This document shows, piece by piece, positions 42,401 through 54,400 of a DNA stretch of 64,000 bases; positions within the stretch are counted from its first letter, which is position 1; each line of letters opens with the position of its first letter. Source of the DNA: Gavia stellata (Eukaryota > Chordata > Aves > Gaviiformes > Gaviidae); assembly GCF_030936135.1 (NCBI RefSeq), contig NC_082617.1, positions 634,501 through 698,500 on the forward strand, read 5' to 3'. The translations under genes and the position numbers were made by a program. The notes beneath the pieces are model-generated. The model saw only the letters and a list, made by a program, of their open reading frames with translations, had not been told where the DNA came from and ran no database searches.

Positions 42401-45400
42401 CCACCAAAATGGACACCAGTTGCTAAATTGTCACTGAATTGCCCTTACTTATAACGCATTTATTTCCTCACTTTATCAAATAAAGATACGAACAGTAGGT
42501 CCCCGAAGCCTCCGGCTGGAAAACACTACATTACGAGTATAAACATATTTCCCTTTGGAATAACTTGGCTTGCTTTTTCACTCACTGTGGAGTATCATCT
42601 TGCAGCAGCGGAAAACCGTGGAGGTAGCTTGTTAGCAACTCCTCGACTAAAGTAATGGTGCTGCTTTATTTCCCCTCTGCCTGGGAGTCCTGGAGGAGCA
42701 GCAGAATTTGTCTTTGCCCTGTATCATGCGTCAGTTCACTCGTCTTCCCCGGCTCCCCTGCCAGGCTGCTCTTTGTTAGACGTAGTTGCTCTTTCCTGGT
42801 TTCTCCTGCCTGCTTTCCTCCCTGTCTCCTCTGTCAAGACCGCAGCAGCAGCCCGGGGCACGGGCAAGTGAGGGTGGCTGCAGGCCCAGCTCTGAAAGGG
42901 AGAGGAGGAGAGGTCTGCTGAGGTTGGGTGGGATAAATTGAGAGTATTCATTGAAAGAGCTTGGCTGGGAGGAGGGGATTTGTTGATGCCACTGTGTGTG
43001 TCTGAAACCAGGCACGTCCTTCTAAACAGGGGAGGAAAATAAGCCTTTGCAAAGTGCTGCTTGCCTTGTGTTGGAGACCTTTTGGGGCAAGAGGCATCAT
43101 CTTCTCGAGGTGCCTGTTCCTTTCCCTGGCTGCAAAGAGGGTCCACAGTGCTCCAATACCTACATTTTTGGTTAGAAAGAGCAGGTTAATCCTACCTTAA
43201 GCATTTAGGATAGATTTTTAGGGACTTAAATATGCATCCACAAGCCATCCGCATCAGCAGGGACGTTGCAGGGAGGTTGGTGATTGCCCAGCGTGTCCTG
43301 TGCTCTGTGCAGCCACAGATTGGCTACACAACACAGTGGACAATGTTAGGGTGGTTCATGTCATTGTGCTCTGCCCCCCTTCACCCGCAGGCTCTGTTTG
43401 GAGTTGTTGCTGTTGGTGTCGGCTGCAGAACTGCCACCGAGTGAGCTGTGGTGGGACCCCGGTAACATCTCCGATGAGTTGGGCTTTCCCAGAGCCACAA
43501 ATTCTGCATCTCCCCAGAGCTGCTCCAAGCTTTCATCCGTTGCTCTCCACAACACACACCATTTCATACTAAACTTGTAAACCTCATTATTTTTTTTAAC
43601 AGTCTGTTTCACAGACTTGTTTGTTCTATAGTATATGCTTGTGTGTTTGTATTTAGCTGCTTATGGCAGACATGCATTTTGTAAGCCACGTGTTCTGTAC
43701 CTTTCAAAAAGACAATAACTGTTCCAGGAACTCTTCATTTCCTGGTCATGCTCAGCTTTATAGAGGGTAAAATAATGACTCCAGACTAGCCTGCGGTTAG
43801 TGTTTCTTTACCTGAAGGAATCAATTTCCATTGAATATTCATCTGGCTTTATATCTAGCTCTAGTTCTTCATCTCTGGTTGTCGCTCCGTTCCCTCAGCA
43901 GCCAGAGCTGGTCTTGCTGCTGTGTTCGTATTGGGAAAACCTCTGTTGATCCTGCGTTCTCAGAGTGCATTTGTCTCCCTAAAACACAAACCCAGCTGCA
44001 CTGTTGAGGCAAAGGGCGATATGTTGGGGGCGATGAGGGTTGGCTGCTCCCTAAGGGATGGGGGGATGAGGGGGATCCCACCAGTGAGGCAAGTGGTGCC
44101 CAGGTCACCAGATGAGTCTGTATACCCTGCAGCCTCCCCAGTAGCATCTTTGGAGGAAGCCACCTGAGGCAGCAGCTCCCAAGGGGAAGGTGAAATGGCA
44201 GCGAAGCTGTTCCTCCCTCCACTTGCAGCCAGGCCAGGCCAGCTCAGTGTCTGATGCAGCGAGACCTGCAGGAAGCCCCTTGGAAAAATACTCGGATTAT
44301 TAAGCCCCAAAGGCTGGTGATGCTCTGTCTGCAGCAACTGAGATGATGTTTGTATTGGGTCTGGCTGAGATGGAGTTAGTTTTCCCCATAGCAGCCCTCA
44401 TAGTGCTGTGCTTTGTATTGGTAGCTAGAAGGGTGCTGATAAGGCACCGGTGTTTTGGGTACTGCTGAGCAGTGCTCGCACAGCACCAGGGCTGTCTCTC
44501 CAACATTCCCCCCTCCCCGCTAGGCTGGGGGTGGGCAAGATCTTGGGAGGGGTCATAGCCAGGACAGCTGACCCAAACTGCCCAAAGGGATGTTCCATCC
44601 CATACGACGTCTGCTCAGCAATAAAAGCTAAGAGAAGAAGGAGGAAGGGGGGGCATTCATTATTACGACGTTTGTCTTGTGGAGCAACTGCTAAGCGTAC
44701 TGAAGCTCTTCTTCCCGGGAAGTGGCTGGACATCGCCTGCTGATGGGAAGCAGAGAATAAATCTTTTCTTTTCCTTTGCTTCTGTGCACGGCCTTTGCTT
44801 TTGCTGTATTAAACTGCCTTTCTCGTGACCCACGAGTTTTTTTTCCATCTTATTTTCTCCCCGCCCTGTCCTGCTGAGGAGGGGAGTGATTGAGTGGCTT
44901 GGTGGGCACCTGGCATCCAGCCGAGGTCAACCCACCACAGTGTTCTTCAAGAAGCTTTTCCTTGCTGTACACAACCAGAGCAGCTGCTGGATGGTGATAA
45001 ACTTCGGGGCAACCAAGGTCTGGCTCTTGCTGTAGCTTTGAGCTAGGTCAGCCTTTTTGGAGGTGCCTTTATTGCTGAGTGTGCAGTCGGATAATGCCTT
45101 CAGGGTGCTGAAGCTGGGTGATCGCTGGGAAATGGCAGCTCCCGTGACATTTTCCATCTCTGCTTCTCTTCTAGCCTGGACCCCTGCTGCTACCACTTCA
45201 AGATGACAAATAAAGGGCGACGCACCCAGTACCTGTATTGGACAAGAGAAGGTTTCAGCCCGTTTCACCGGCATCATCGTCTCCCTGCCATTGGTACCAC
45301 CAAGGGTAAAGATTCCGCCCAGAACCCCAAACCTGCCTGCCCTGTGTTTAAGCTTCGGCCTCTGAGGATGGAGCTGATGCCGGGCAAGACTGTGGAGATG

Positions 45401-48400
45401 ACCCTGGAAGGCTTCTCCAGCACTCCGCAGGTGAGGTCCCCCATGAGGGCTGAGCCTTTCCCATCAGATCACGTCCACTGGGAGTTCTTTTGCAGCCCCT
45501 TGACATTTGCCTGCGAAAATGAGCAAGAGCTTTCCAGAAACTGTTTTAATGCCACAAGTTACCACGGCAGCACCAGTTGCTTTTCTTGCTGGCCACCATC
45601 AGTTGCTAAGGCTTTTTTGTGTTTCTAGAGCTACCATAAACCCAACTTGCTGACACCAAAATGGGGGCTGAAGGAAGTATTGCTACTTCAGGGGCCAAGG
45701 GCAGGTTATAAGGTGTCGTGTGCTGAGGCAGAAAGGAAGGGCAGGGCAAATAAGTTCTACTTACACTAGGGGCACAGGCAGAAAGTAGATTAAAAAATGC
45801 AAGGTCATCTATCTGGGGGAAGCAGTGAGCAAAAGAAACCACCTGTGAAGGGGGGGAGTGTCTGGGAGCAGCATCATTTTTCCTCTGTAGACAAACGTAA
45901 GCAGAGGGCTTGTCTAGCACTGAGTCCTGGAGGAGAAAAAACGAACAGGGTGTGTCAGCTCTAATGATCATTCCCCATGTGGGAGCCTCTTCCCACGGAT
46001 CATTATAATTGACAGCTTGACTTTTGTCAATATTTCCAGAACAGCTCGCCCCAGTCTCTCAGCCAGCCCCGGTGTCCCAAGGGCAGCCAGGTCTTGCGGC
46101 ACCCTTGGACGGCAGCTGAGAGGGGGGGATTTCAGCAGGGTCACTGGGTGTTCTCCCTGGACCCTTCTTTCCAGGGGAAATCCAACTCTGCAGAGAAACT
46201 GCCAGCTACCCCTGGTGTGCATTCCCTGGCTCCAGGACCACTGGGCACAGATGTTTAAGCAACTATGGACTAAATCTGCATTAAGCTCCTGCTGGTACCA
46301 GTGCTTTGAAAGGTTTTTTAAAGGATTGCCTGAGTGGCAGCTTGAGGAAGACTTGATTACTCACTCAATTGACTGTGATGGGATTGTCCCTGTGCAGTTC
46401 TGAGCCCAAAGGTTTTGCTGAAGAGGGAAAAAGGTACTAGAAAGGAAGGAAAATGATCAGGGCACTGGTGAGGGTGTCTTGCCCGGAAAGGCCAAAGGGG
46501 ATCTGTGAGCTCAGCTGTGGCTGCCTGGTTCGTGCAGTCAAAGCCCAGACCCTGGGAGTGGGCTTTCCACCTTACTTGGGGTCTTGGGAACTTAATTCTC
46601 TTCAGGTTGGCCAGAAGCCCAACTGCCTGCACTGCACGTGCAGCACAGATGATTTTGGAGGCTGTAGATTCCGAGGAGTTGTTGGGTTGTGGTGTTGTAC
46701 CAGAGGGAAGAATGAGAAATGATGGGAGGAATTTGGGAAAGTGAAACCATGAGAAATCAGGAAAAAGTCTTGAACATAAGAGCATCCAGCTTCAGCAGAG
46801 GGTTTTCGTGTGGAGTGCAAGACATCTCTTTCCTAGGGAGATTTCTTTTCAAAGCAGCTCTAGAAGGGCACAGTACATCCTAGGAATGAGTGATCCCCTC
46901 TTTACCTGAAGGCAGGCTGGCTATTTGGGTTTTTGCCATGTATCCTTTCTATTAAGCTTCCAAGGGAGGGTTTGCTGGCGTTGGCCCTTCTACCACTTGT
47001 TTCCCTTAATATAGTTATGTGTATTTTTAATCAGTTCCTACAGCTTTCTGTAAGGATTATGCTTAGCGATGGGGCACATCAAAACAAGAATCATTTGGGG
47101 CAGGGATTATTACAATTGTAGACACCACGTGACTCAAGTGCCTTTTGTGGATGTTGGGGTGTAGCGGTATGGACGTTTGAGTGCAGCATAAATAGGGTGT
47201 AGCATAGAAAGAGAGAGGGCTGTTGAGGAGACGAGTGACTGTCACTTTAGGGCAGTAATACCTGTTGATGGTTGATGGCCAAGATCCCATGGCACAGTTT
47301 TTATCTAGGCTATCAAAATCCTTTATGTCCACGGTCGGGTGGCTAGCAACTGCAGGGTGTTTTCTGGACGCCCTGCTAGCACCCGCTGGGTGACGTGTGA
47401 CTCTTGCATGCAGGTAGTGAAGGAGCGGCTGCTGTGTCACGCCATGGTGGGGAGCAAGGCAGGGAAGGCACAGATCATGCAAGTGGACGTCACCTGCGAG
47501 TTTGTTGCTCCCATTCTGCAAATATCCTCCAGAGAAATCACTTTCCGGGTGGAGAAGGTAAGTCTGCGGATTGCATGCTGGCATTGAATAGCTTGGCTGA
47601 TGACTGAGAGCCTGTGGGGTGTGTGTGCTTGTGTTCAAAGGGGGAAGTTAAATATCTTGTCCGAGTCCTCAGGGCTTTGACTATTGATTTGAGCAGGACC
47701 AAGCTTTTGCCATTAACACTGCGATCATTATTTCGCTCCTCTGGGCTTGGGGACAGTCTCACCAGCCGTATTCGGCCTTTCTTGATGTGGATACAGAATT
47801 GAGCTGCTGAGCCAAGGGCACAGGGTGAGACGTGTGGGACCCACGAGAACAGTGTGGGCTTTGCGCAGCCCCCTCGTGTGCTGGGGCTGCAGGTGGGAGA
47901 GCAGAGAGCTGCAGCTGAGCGATGCTAAACCCCCTCCTCACCCCTCCTGAGGTGCTTTGTAAAGTAAGTGAGGACGTTTTCAGGGATGGGACTGGTTTTT
48001 AACTTCACCGAAGTAAAACTGAGATTACAGCTGCTCTGCTGAGGGGGATCGTGGCCACTTGTAGAGAGACACCAGTTTCTGTACTCAGTATAAAGGGAGG
48101 TTTTTGAGGATCCTCCTTCAAGGCACAGTGAAGTCTGAACACTGATCCTGTAGGGGAGCTGAGAAAAACTGAGAGAGCTGTCAGCTCCTCAGGCTGATGA
48201 GGGAAAACTGTCATGTCTTGTCTCTCTTTGCCTTCTCTGCTCTTGGTATGCTCTTTGCATTTCCCCAAGCCTCACTTTCTTCAAAGGACCCGCAGATGTC
48301 CTTCAGCTGCAGCGATGGTAATATCAACACAAAGCAGGAGCCCTCTAGTCTCTGGATCCTGACTCCTGCATCATCTTTCTCTCTCCCGTGAGGTGTCTGA

Positions 48401-51400
48401 AAAAGAGAAGATACTTCATTATTTAGTTTCTGTGTTTTCAGGTCTCTCCTCTGGTTCCCAGGCTTCCAGAGAAGCGCAAAACCCTGTGAGCAGGGAGTTC
48501 AGATTTAATTAGAAGCTTTTCAGCTCTGCCTGATGTCTGCCTGTGGTCTGCTTGATGCCACACGCTCTGATTTATCGAGTACTACGAAGCTGCAGCTGAT
48601 TGATGTCAATACACCCCAAAGTAGTTTCCCAAAGCCTGTCTAGTTTATATAAACCATGCAGAGACAAAAGCTCTGGGTTCACTTTCTCTTTTGATCTTGT
48701 TCAAGCAGCTGCCTCCTCTCGGGGTCCTATCCCCCCATCTGTACGTGAGACTGTTTCCCTGTCCCCCGGGGGATGCTGTAGTTTCTAAAGATGAAAAGCA
48801 TCTGATCTACTTCAAGGAAACCTTTCTAGAAGGGTAGAAGTGAATAAAAATAGTAAATCGAGATGTATGCTCTTTTGGGGTTGAAAACCTTGAAATGCAT
48901 CAGAAAAGGGAAGGAGGTCCGTGGCCGCTTCAGGTTGTTTTTTTCCCTTGTCTCCTGTTTCTGTAGCAACCCAGTGATGTCCTAACTCTTCAGTACCAGC
49001 CTCTTTCATTAAAAAACATGTCCTCCCTGCCGCTCAGCGTTGTCCCGGCCTTGGAGCAACCCTTCGTGATCTGCGATGCGGACCGGCAGCCCCTCCCCGC
49101 AGATGTTCAGGTGAGCAGCCGTGGACCTTGGTGCTGGTGGGGTTTGAAGAGGGAGGAGTGTGGTGGTGCATTTCTGTTGGGAGGTCCTCTGGTAGAGAGG
49201 TTTATTCTTTAGAATCAGCAGTAGACTGGCCTGAACTAAATCAGATTTGAAACGAGTTGCTGAAGGAAACGAAATATCATCTGAATTGGGGAAATGCGTC
49301 CTGGCTCTAAGCCATGAGGAGAGGGGAGCGTGCAACTAGGTCTGGGCACGCCATGTAGTAAAGGTGTCTCCTGGAAACCATCCTAGCTCTCCAGCAGCCA
49401 TCCTTGGATAACCTCAAGAGCAGCTTGCTCCCTTCAAGGGCAGCCCTGCTTTCAGGAAGGCTGAGGATGCTCCTCCATCCACTCCCTGGCACCTGCCCCA
49501 TTGTTGGTGGAAGGTGTTGGGTATGGACTCTGCTAAACGTGTTGTGGTAGGCACGGCCACCATTTCTGTGCCGTGCCAGTGACTAGCACCTGCAAGGGTG
49601 AGGCTGCAATGCCGTTGCACTTGTGCTGTGAGGAAAAAGATGTTCCTCTAGAGTCGGGGCAAAAGGCCCTGGCTTGCCAGAGTGCTGGTTTGGTCATGTA
49701 TTCAGCGTATAGCTTCTGTGGGTCCAGAATTCAGGAGGACAATCTTTCTTTCCCTCTTGTATGGATGCAGAGCCCAGAGGCATGAGCGTGAGATAGTCTC
49801 AGACCAGAGTGTTGTGGTGCTTGCGGGCAGGCGCACACTGTAAAGAAAAGGAAGGATGAACTGAGAAGGCCACGTTGGGGTCACACGTTGAATATTTACA
49901 TTTTCATGCCGTCAGACCTTGGGACTTCATCACACTGGTGGTTAATACTCTTCATCTCCTTGCAGCCCATGAAGCTGGAGATAGGAGAGGAACTTCATCT
50001 CTCCATCAGCTTTAACCCTGCTTATGAAGAGGGTTTGAATATCTGGGTAGCAGAGAAGGCTCTGAAGATAGGCTTTCTCGAGCACCCTCAGGAGGAGCAG
50101 GTCACCATTCGGGGAGAAGTCTACTTCCCCAATCTCCATTTCCCGACCATGGCCGTGGACTTTGGGTGCCTCTTGAATGACACCGAAGCTGTGCGTTATG
50201 TCAGGATGACAAACTGCAGCCCACTTCCTGTCCGGTACCACTGGTCATTCCTGATGGACAGCCGCGTGAACCAGATGAGGTATGTGCGCCTCTACCCTCT
50301 CCTTGAAGCTCTTCTTCCCGGTGTCCTGTTTGTACTTTGCAAAGACCAAGCTGTTTGCCTGGCATCCGACAAATTGCTTTCAACTTTCCCTTGTGGAAAG
50401 AACACCTACCAGCTGTGGTCAGGCTAGATGCGCAGGGAATAGGTGATCTCCACCAGTTTGATGCTGAGAAAGAGGCAGCATTCTCCAGCCAAGCTGGGAC
50501 TGTAAGATGCTACCAACACTTTTTGCATAGCCCATAACCTAGAATCCTGCTTTGTCTCTGGAGCTACAAAGCCACGCTTAGGCACTTGGAGAAGCAGATC
50601 TGTAACGGGAGCTCTCTTCCTTTCCTGCCAACCCTACTTGTTGTCATGTCATACGAAGAACCTACACAGGCACTGACACCAGAACGATGTGCTGCCGCCC
50701 CAGTCTCTTGCTGCTGCTTTGCTGTAGCCCCTGTACTGTTTCCCCTGGGAAGGAAAGCTGGTGTGGAAAGCTGCTTTCTCAGACCTTCGTGGCCTGAGGC
50801 AAATACCACACACCACCAGTGCCCACCCAGGGGCTGCATCCTGCTAAGGGGCCGCTGGTGCAGGTTCCCCTCCCTCCCACTGCAGGTCTGTGACCAAAGT
50901 TATGTTCTTTTCCAGGTTCAGCCCTCCAGCACCTAAATTTTTCATGAAAGCCCAACCACCAAGGAAGGAGGAAGGCCAGTTGGAGCGCTCAGCGTCTGCA
51001 GAGAGCAGCTCCAGGGACGGGGGTGCGGAGGAGCCGGCCAAAGCCCTGGCAGCAGCAGGGGATCCTGCCCAGGAGCCAGCAGTTGCAGAGGACTCCCTGG
51101 AAGCAAAGGTAGATTTTCTTCTGCACCTACCACCTGCGTTGCCTCCCCCAGCTTGCCACCAAAAAGCCGTGCTCGTGCCAACCTCCCTTTTTGCTGCCCT
51201 GCTGCCACATGCCCTGAGAGCGGGCTGGGCATCAGGGCCAGCGGCTGGACACGGGGCTTCTGGGGAGGGAGAAATAGGATAGTTTTGCTTGGAGAAGGCC
51301 ACTCAGATTCTCCTGACTCACGTTGGGTTTGGTTTGGTTTTTTTTGTTTTTGTTTGGTTTGGGGTTTTTTTTTGTTTACAACATCAAAGGAGGCTTTTAT

Positions 51401-54400
51401 CTGCATCATGATGTGAGGGCTTCCAGTTTCCTTCCTGTCTCAAGCTGTGCCAAGTACTGATCTGCATGTAGCACCTTCTCAAGCCCAGCTGGAGCCACCC
51501 GCTTTCACGCTTCTGCCTTCCCCCAAGAGCCGGTGTTGCAGTGATGGCCGCAGAGACAACTTTTTATAAAAAGAAGGCTTTGCAGACAGAGTTGCCTTTG
51601 ATGTGCTGACCTTCCTGGTGAAGCTCGCTGCTTTGGAGCTTGACCTTGGTACTAGTGGGAGCTGGCACCTTGTTGTGCATCGTGTGGGACAGAGGCTGCT
51701 CCTAGGGCAAGAGAAAAGGGTGTAAGAGAGCCCAAGAGGCTCTGAAAGAGCCAGCGTTGACATTAAGTTCAAGGAGGGGAGCTGCACCTGCTTACATTCA
51801 AATATCAGCAGTTTTGATGTTGTAACTCTGCACATTTTTTCTGAATCAGGAGAAATGATAGCCTGTAGATGTAAAGAATAGTGTGGCTGAATGTTTTTGG
51901 ATAGAAGCATGAAATCATCGTTATTTCCTGCTTTGTTGCCATGTATGCCCAGGAAGTAAACCAGGGAAATACAAGGGGACCTGTCTGAGTAGGATCCAAA
52001 ATTGCTTCAAAGGATTCTTCTGGATTCAAAGGATGCTTCTAGATTGCAGTTTGGTCTTCTGCTTGTGTCACTCTCTCAAGGCAATCTCCATATAACCTCC
52101 GTGGGGAGGTGGGAGACCACAGGCCTAGGAAAGATGTGAGTTAACATCTTTGGGAATATACGCTTGGCAAAGCTTTGCTAAGTTTGAAAATGTGGAGACA
52201 GTAGAAAGAGCATTGAAATGAGAGAAAACTCTTCCCTCCCCAGTGCTTTATCTACTGGGGAGATGGAGCCTCTGACTAGGTCCAAGGATGTCCTGTAAAT
52301 ATTCTTGCAGATTCTGCTGAAGTCAAGGCCACAGCACAAAGCACTTCTTGACATTAGTGAACAAGGGGGTGATCTTAAACTTCAAGAGCAGTCACAAAGC
52401 CCTCTTTTATAAATAGGGGTCAGAAGCCCAGGGATGAGGTTCCTCTTGAGACATGGTGCCTTTGAGGTTCGATACCAGCTCTCGGCTGCTGCAAGACAGA
52501 AAAACATCTCAGCTGCCTTCTTCAGGAAGGTGCTGTTGGAGAAGAATGACCGAGCAGAGATCCTCAGCTCTCCAGCACTGATGAGTGCGTGAGATGAAAC
52601 CTAAGCACCATCTGAAACAGGATAGTTGTGCTGAGCACTTTCTAAGTCCTTATTTTCCTGTTTTTAATACTTCTCACTTGCAGTTGTGTTCCTCTTTTTG
52701 TCACAGAAAACCAAACTTGTCCCGGCATGGGGTTCTCGGTGTGTTCCTTGGGCAGAAGTGAGCAAAGTCAGGCTGGCACGAGGGTGCAAAGTACCCTTGA
52801 GGTCTCTGCCAGGACTCAGTGCTGGGTGCATGCAGCTTCCTCGTGCAAGCTTGCGTGTAGGAAGTGCAGATGGAGCCCGTGTCTCATCTGTGGGTGGGCT
52901 TGGACCCATGCTCAACTGATGGCATGGGTATACCCCTGCTTGATTTGCGCCCAGGTCCCATCTCAGCTGCTCCTGGCTTGGTGAGGTGGTGGAGCCTGCA
53001 GCAGAGTGGTCTCACCCAGCCTGCTTTCTGCAGCTCATGGTGCTTGTTTTCCAGTTGCTACCGTCCACTGCTGCGGAGCTGGAAGGCGCTGCAGAGATGG
53101 AGGGTGCTGCAGAGACTCAGAGCCTGGTGAAGATCAAGGAGTTGATGCCGTTCATGGAGGCAGAGCCCCTCGCCTTGGGAGTGGAGGAGGTAAGTGGGAA
53201 TCTGACTTGCTTATGTAGCCCCCGCTCCCACTGGTGGCCCTCAGCTGCTCGCAGAGTGTAGTGTATTAATGAATGTATTGGTGAGTATGGGAGATATTTC
53301 CCATGGTTTCTCCACTGGAAAGTGTCATGGATGCAGGATGAGATGAGGATGATTTTGCCTGTGTTTTGAGGAGCAGGCCCCTCCAGTCGTGTCTGTCCTT
53401 TGCTTCAAGCCACGGCTGCTCTTCTGCATCAATTTGGATGCTCGACATCTTGATCTCTCCTCCCCTCCCTCCAGGTTTTTGACATCCTGCCACTGTATGG
53501 TGTGCTGCAGCCGGGCGAGAGCCAGCGGGTCACGTTCACCTTCTTTGGCCACACAAACATCGTCGCCAGCGTCACGGCGCTGTGCAAGGTGGAGGGAGGC
53601 CCGACCTACGAGATCGCGCTGAGTGGGGAGGCTTCGCTCATCGACTACCTCCTAGACACCACGGAGATCGACTGCGGGCTGAAGGTACCGCGCACTTCTC
53701 TTGGCAGTGGTCTCTGAAACCATCACCAGCAGGTTGCTGCCCACCTAGGTCTAGGGCTCTCTCCCCTTCCCAGCTACTTTATCAGCTGTATGGCTTGGAA
53801 GTACAACCTTTGAGTGATACGTCCTGCATCCAAGGTGGTTTTTAATGGCCATCTCCATCCGCCCCAAAGTTGGGAGTTGCTCCTCTTCAAGGTTACTAAC
53901 GCTGCCTCCTGGGGCAGGCAGGATCCCAGCAGTGATCTCGAGAGGGACATGCCCCGAGACATCCACACACTGATCTGCTCCTAAAGCCTGAGGTGCAAGG
54001 AGATGCTCTTTTTCAGTGCTCTTGATTAATCAACAAAAGAAACCAGGGAGGGAGTTAACTTGGACTTCCTGTCGCTGAAGCTGGAGAGAATGTCCCAGAA
54101 TAATCCCCACTTCACTTCTTTTTGGTTAAAAACCCCACAGATACTTCCAGCTCTTGGTCTTGCATGTGTTGCACCATTTGTCTCCCTTTTTTCTGGTGTT
54201 TTGCTTGCAAGTACTTGTATGCAGGTGGCTTTTCCTCTGAAGTGCCTTGATGCCTCCTTCTTTGTTCCAGCTAGCTGTTCGATGACGCCTTAAAGCGCAG
54301 AGGGCTTGTATCCCCTGGTTTCTTTGTTACTGGTCTTTACATGGTTGTTATTGCACCTCCGTGCTGCCGTAAATATCTGTTCCTGTGTCGGGCTAAGAGG

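Noticed and set aside
50844-51302. Antisense open frames of about 150 codons over HYDIN exon 23
   Set aside because: They mirror the alanine/glutamate-rich exon on the other strand; no family similarity.
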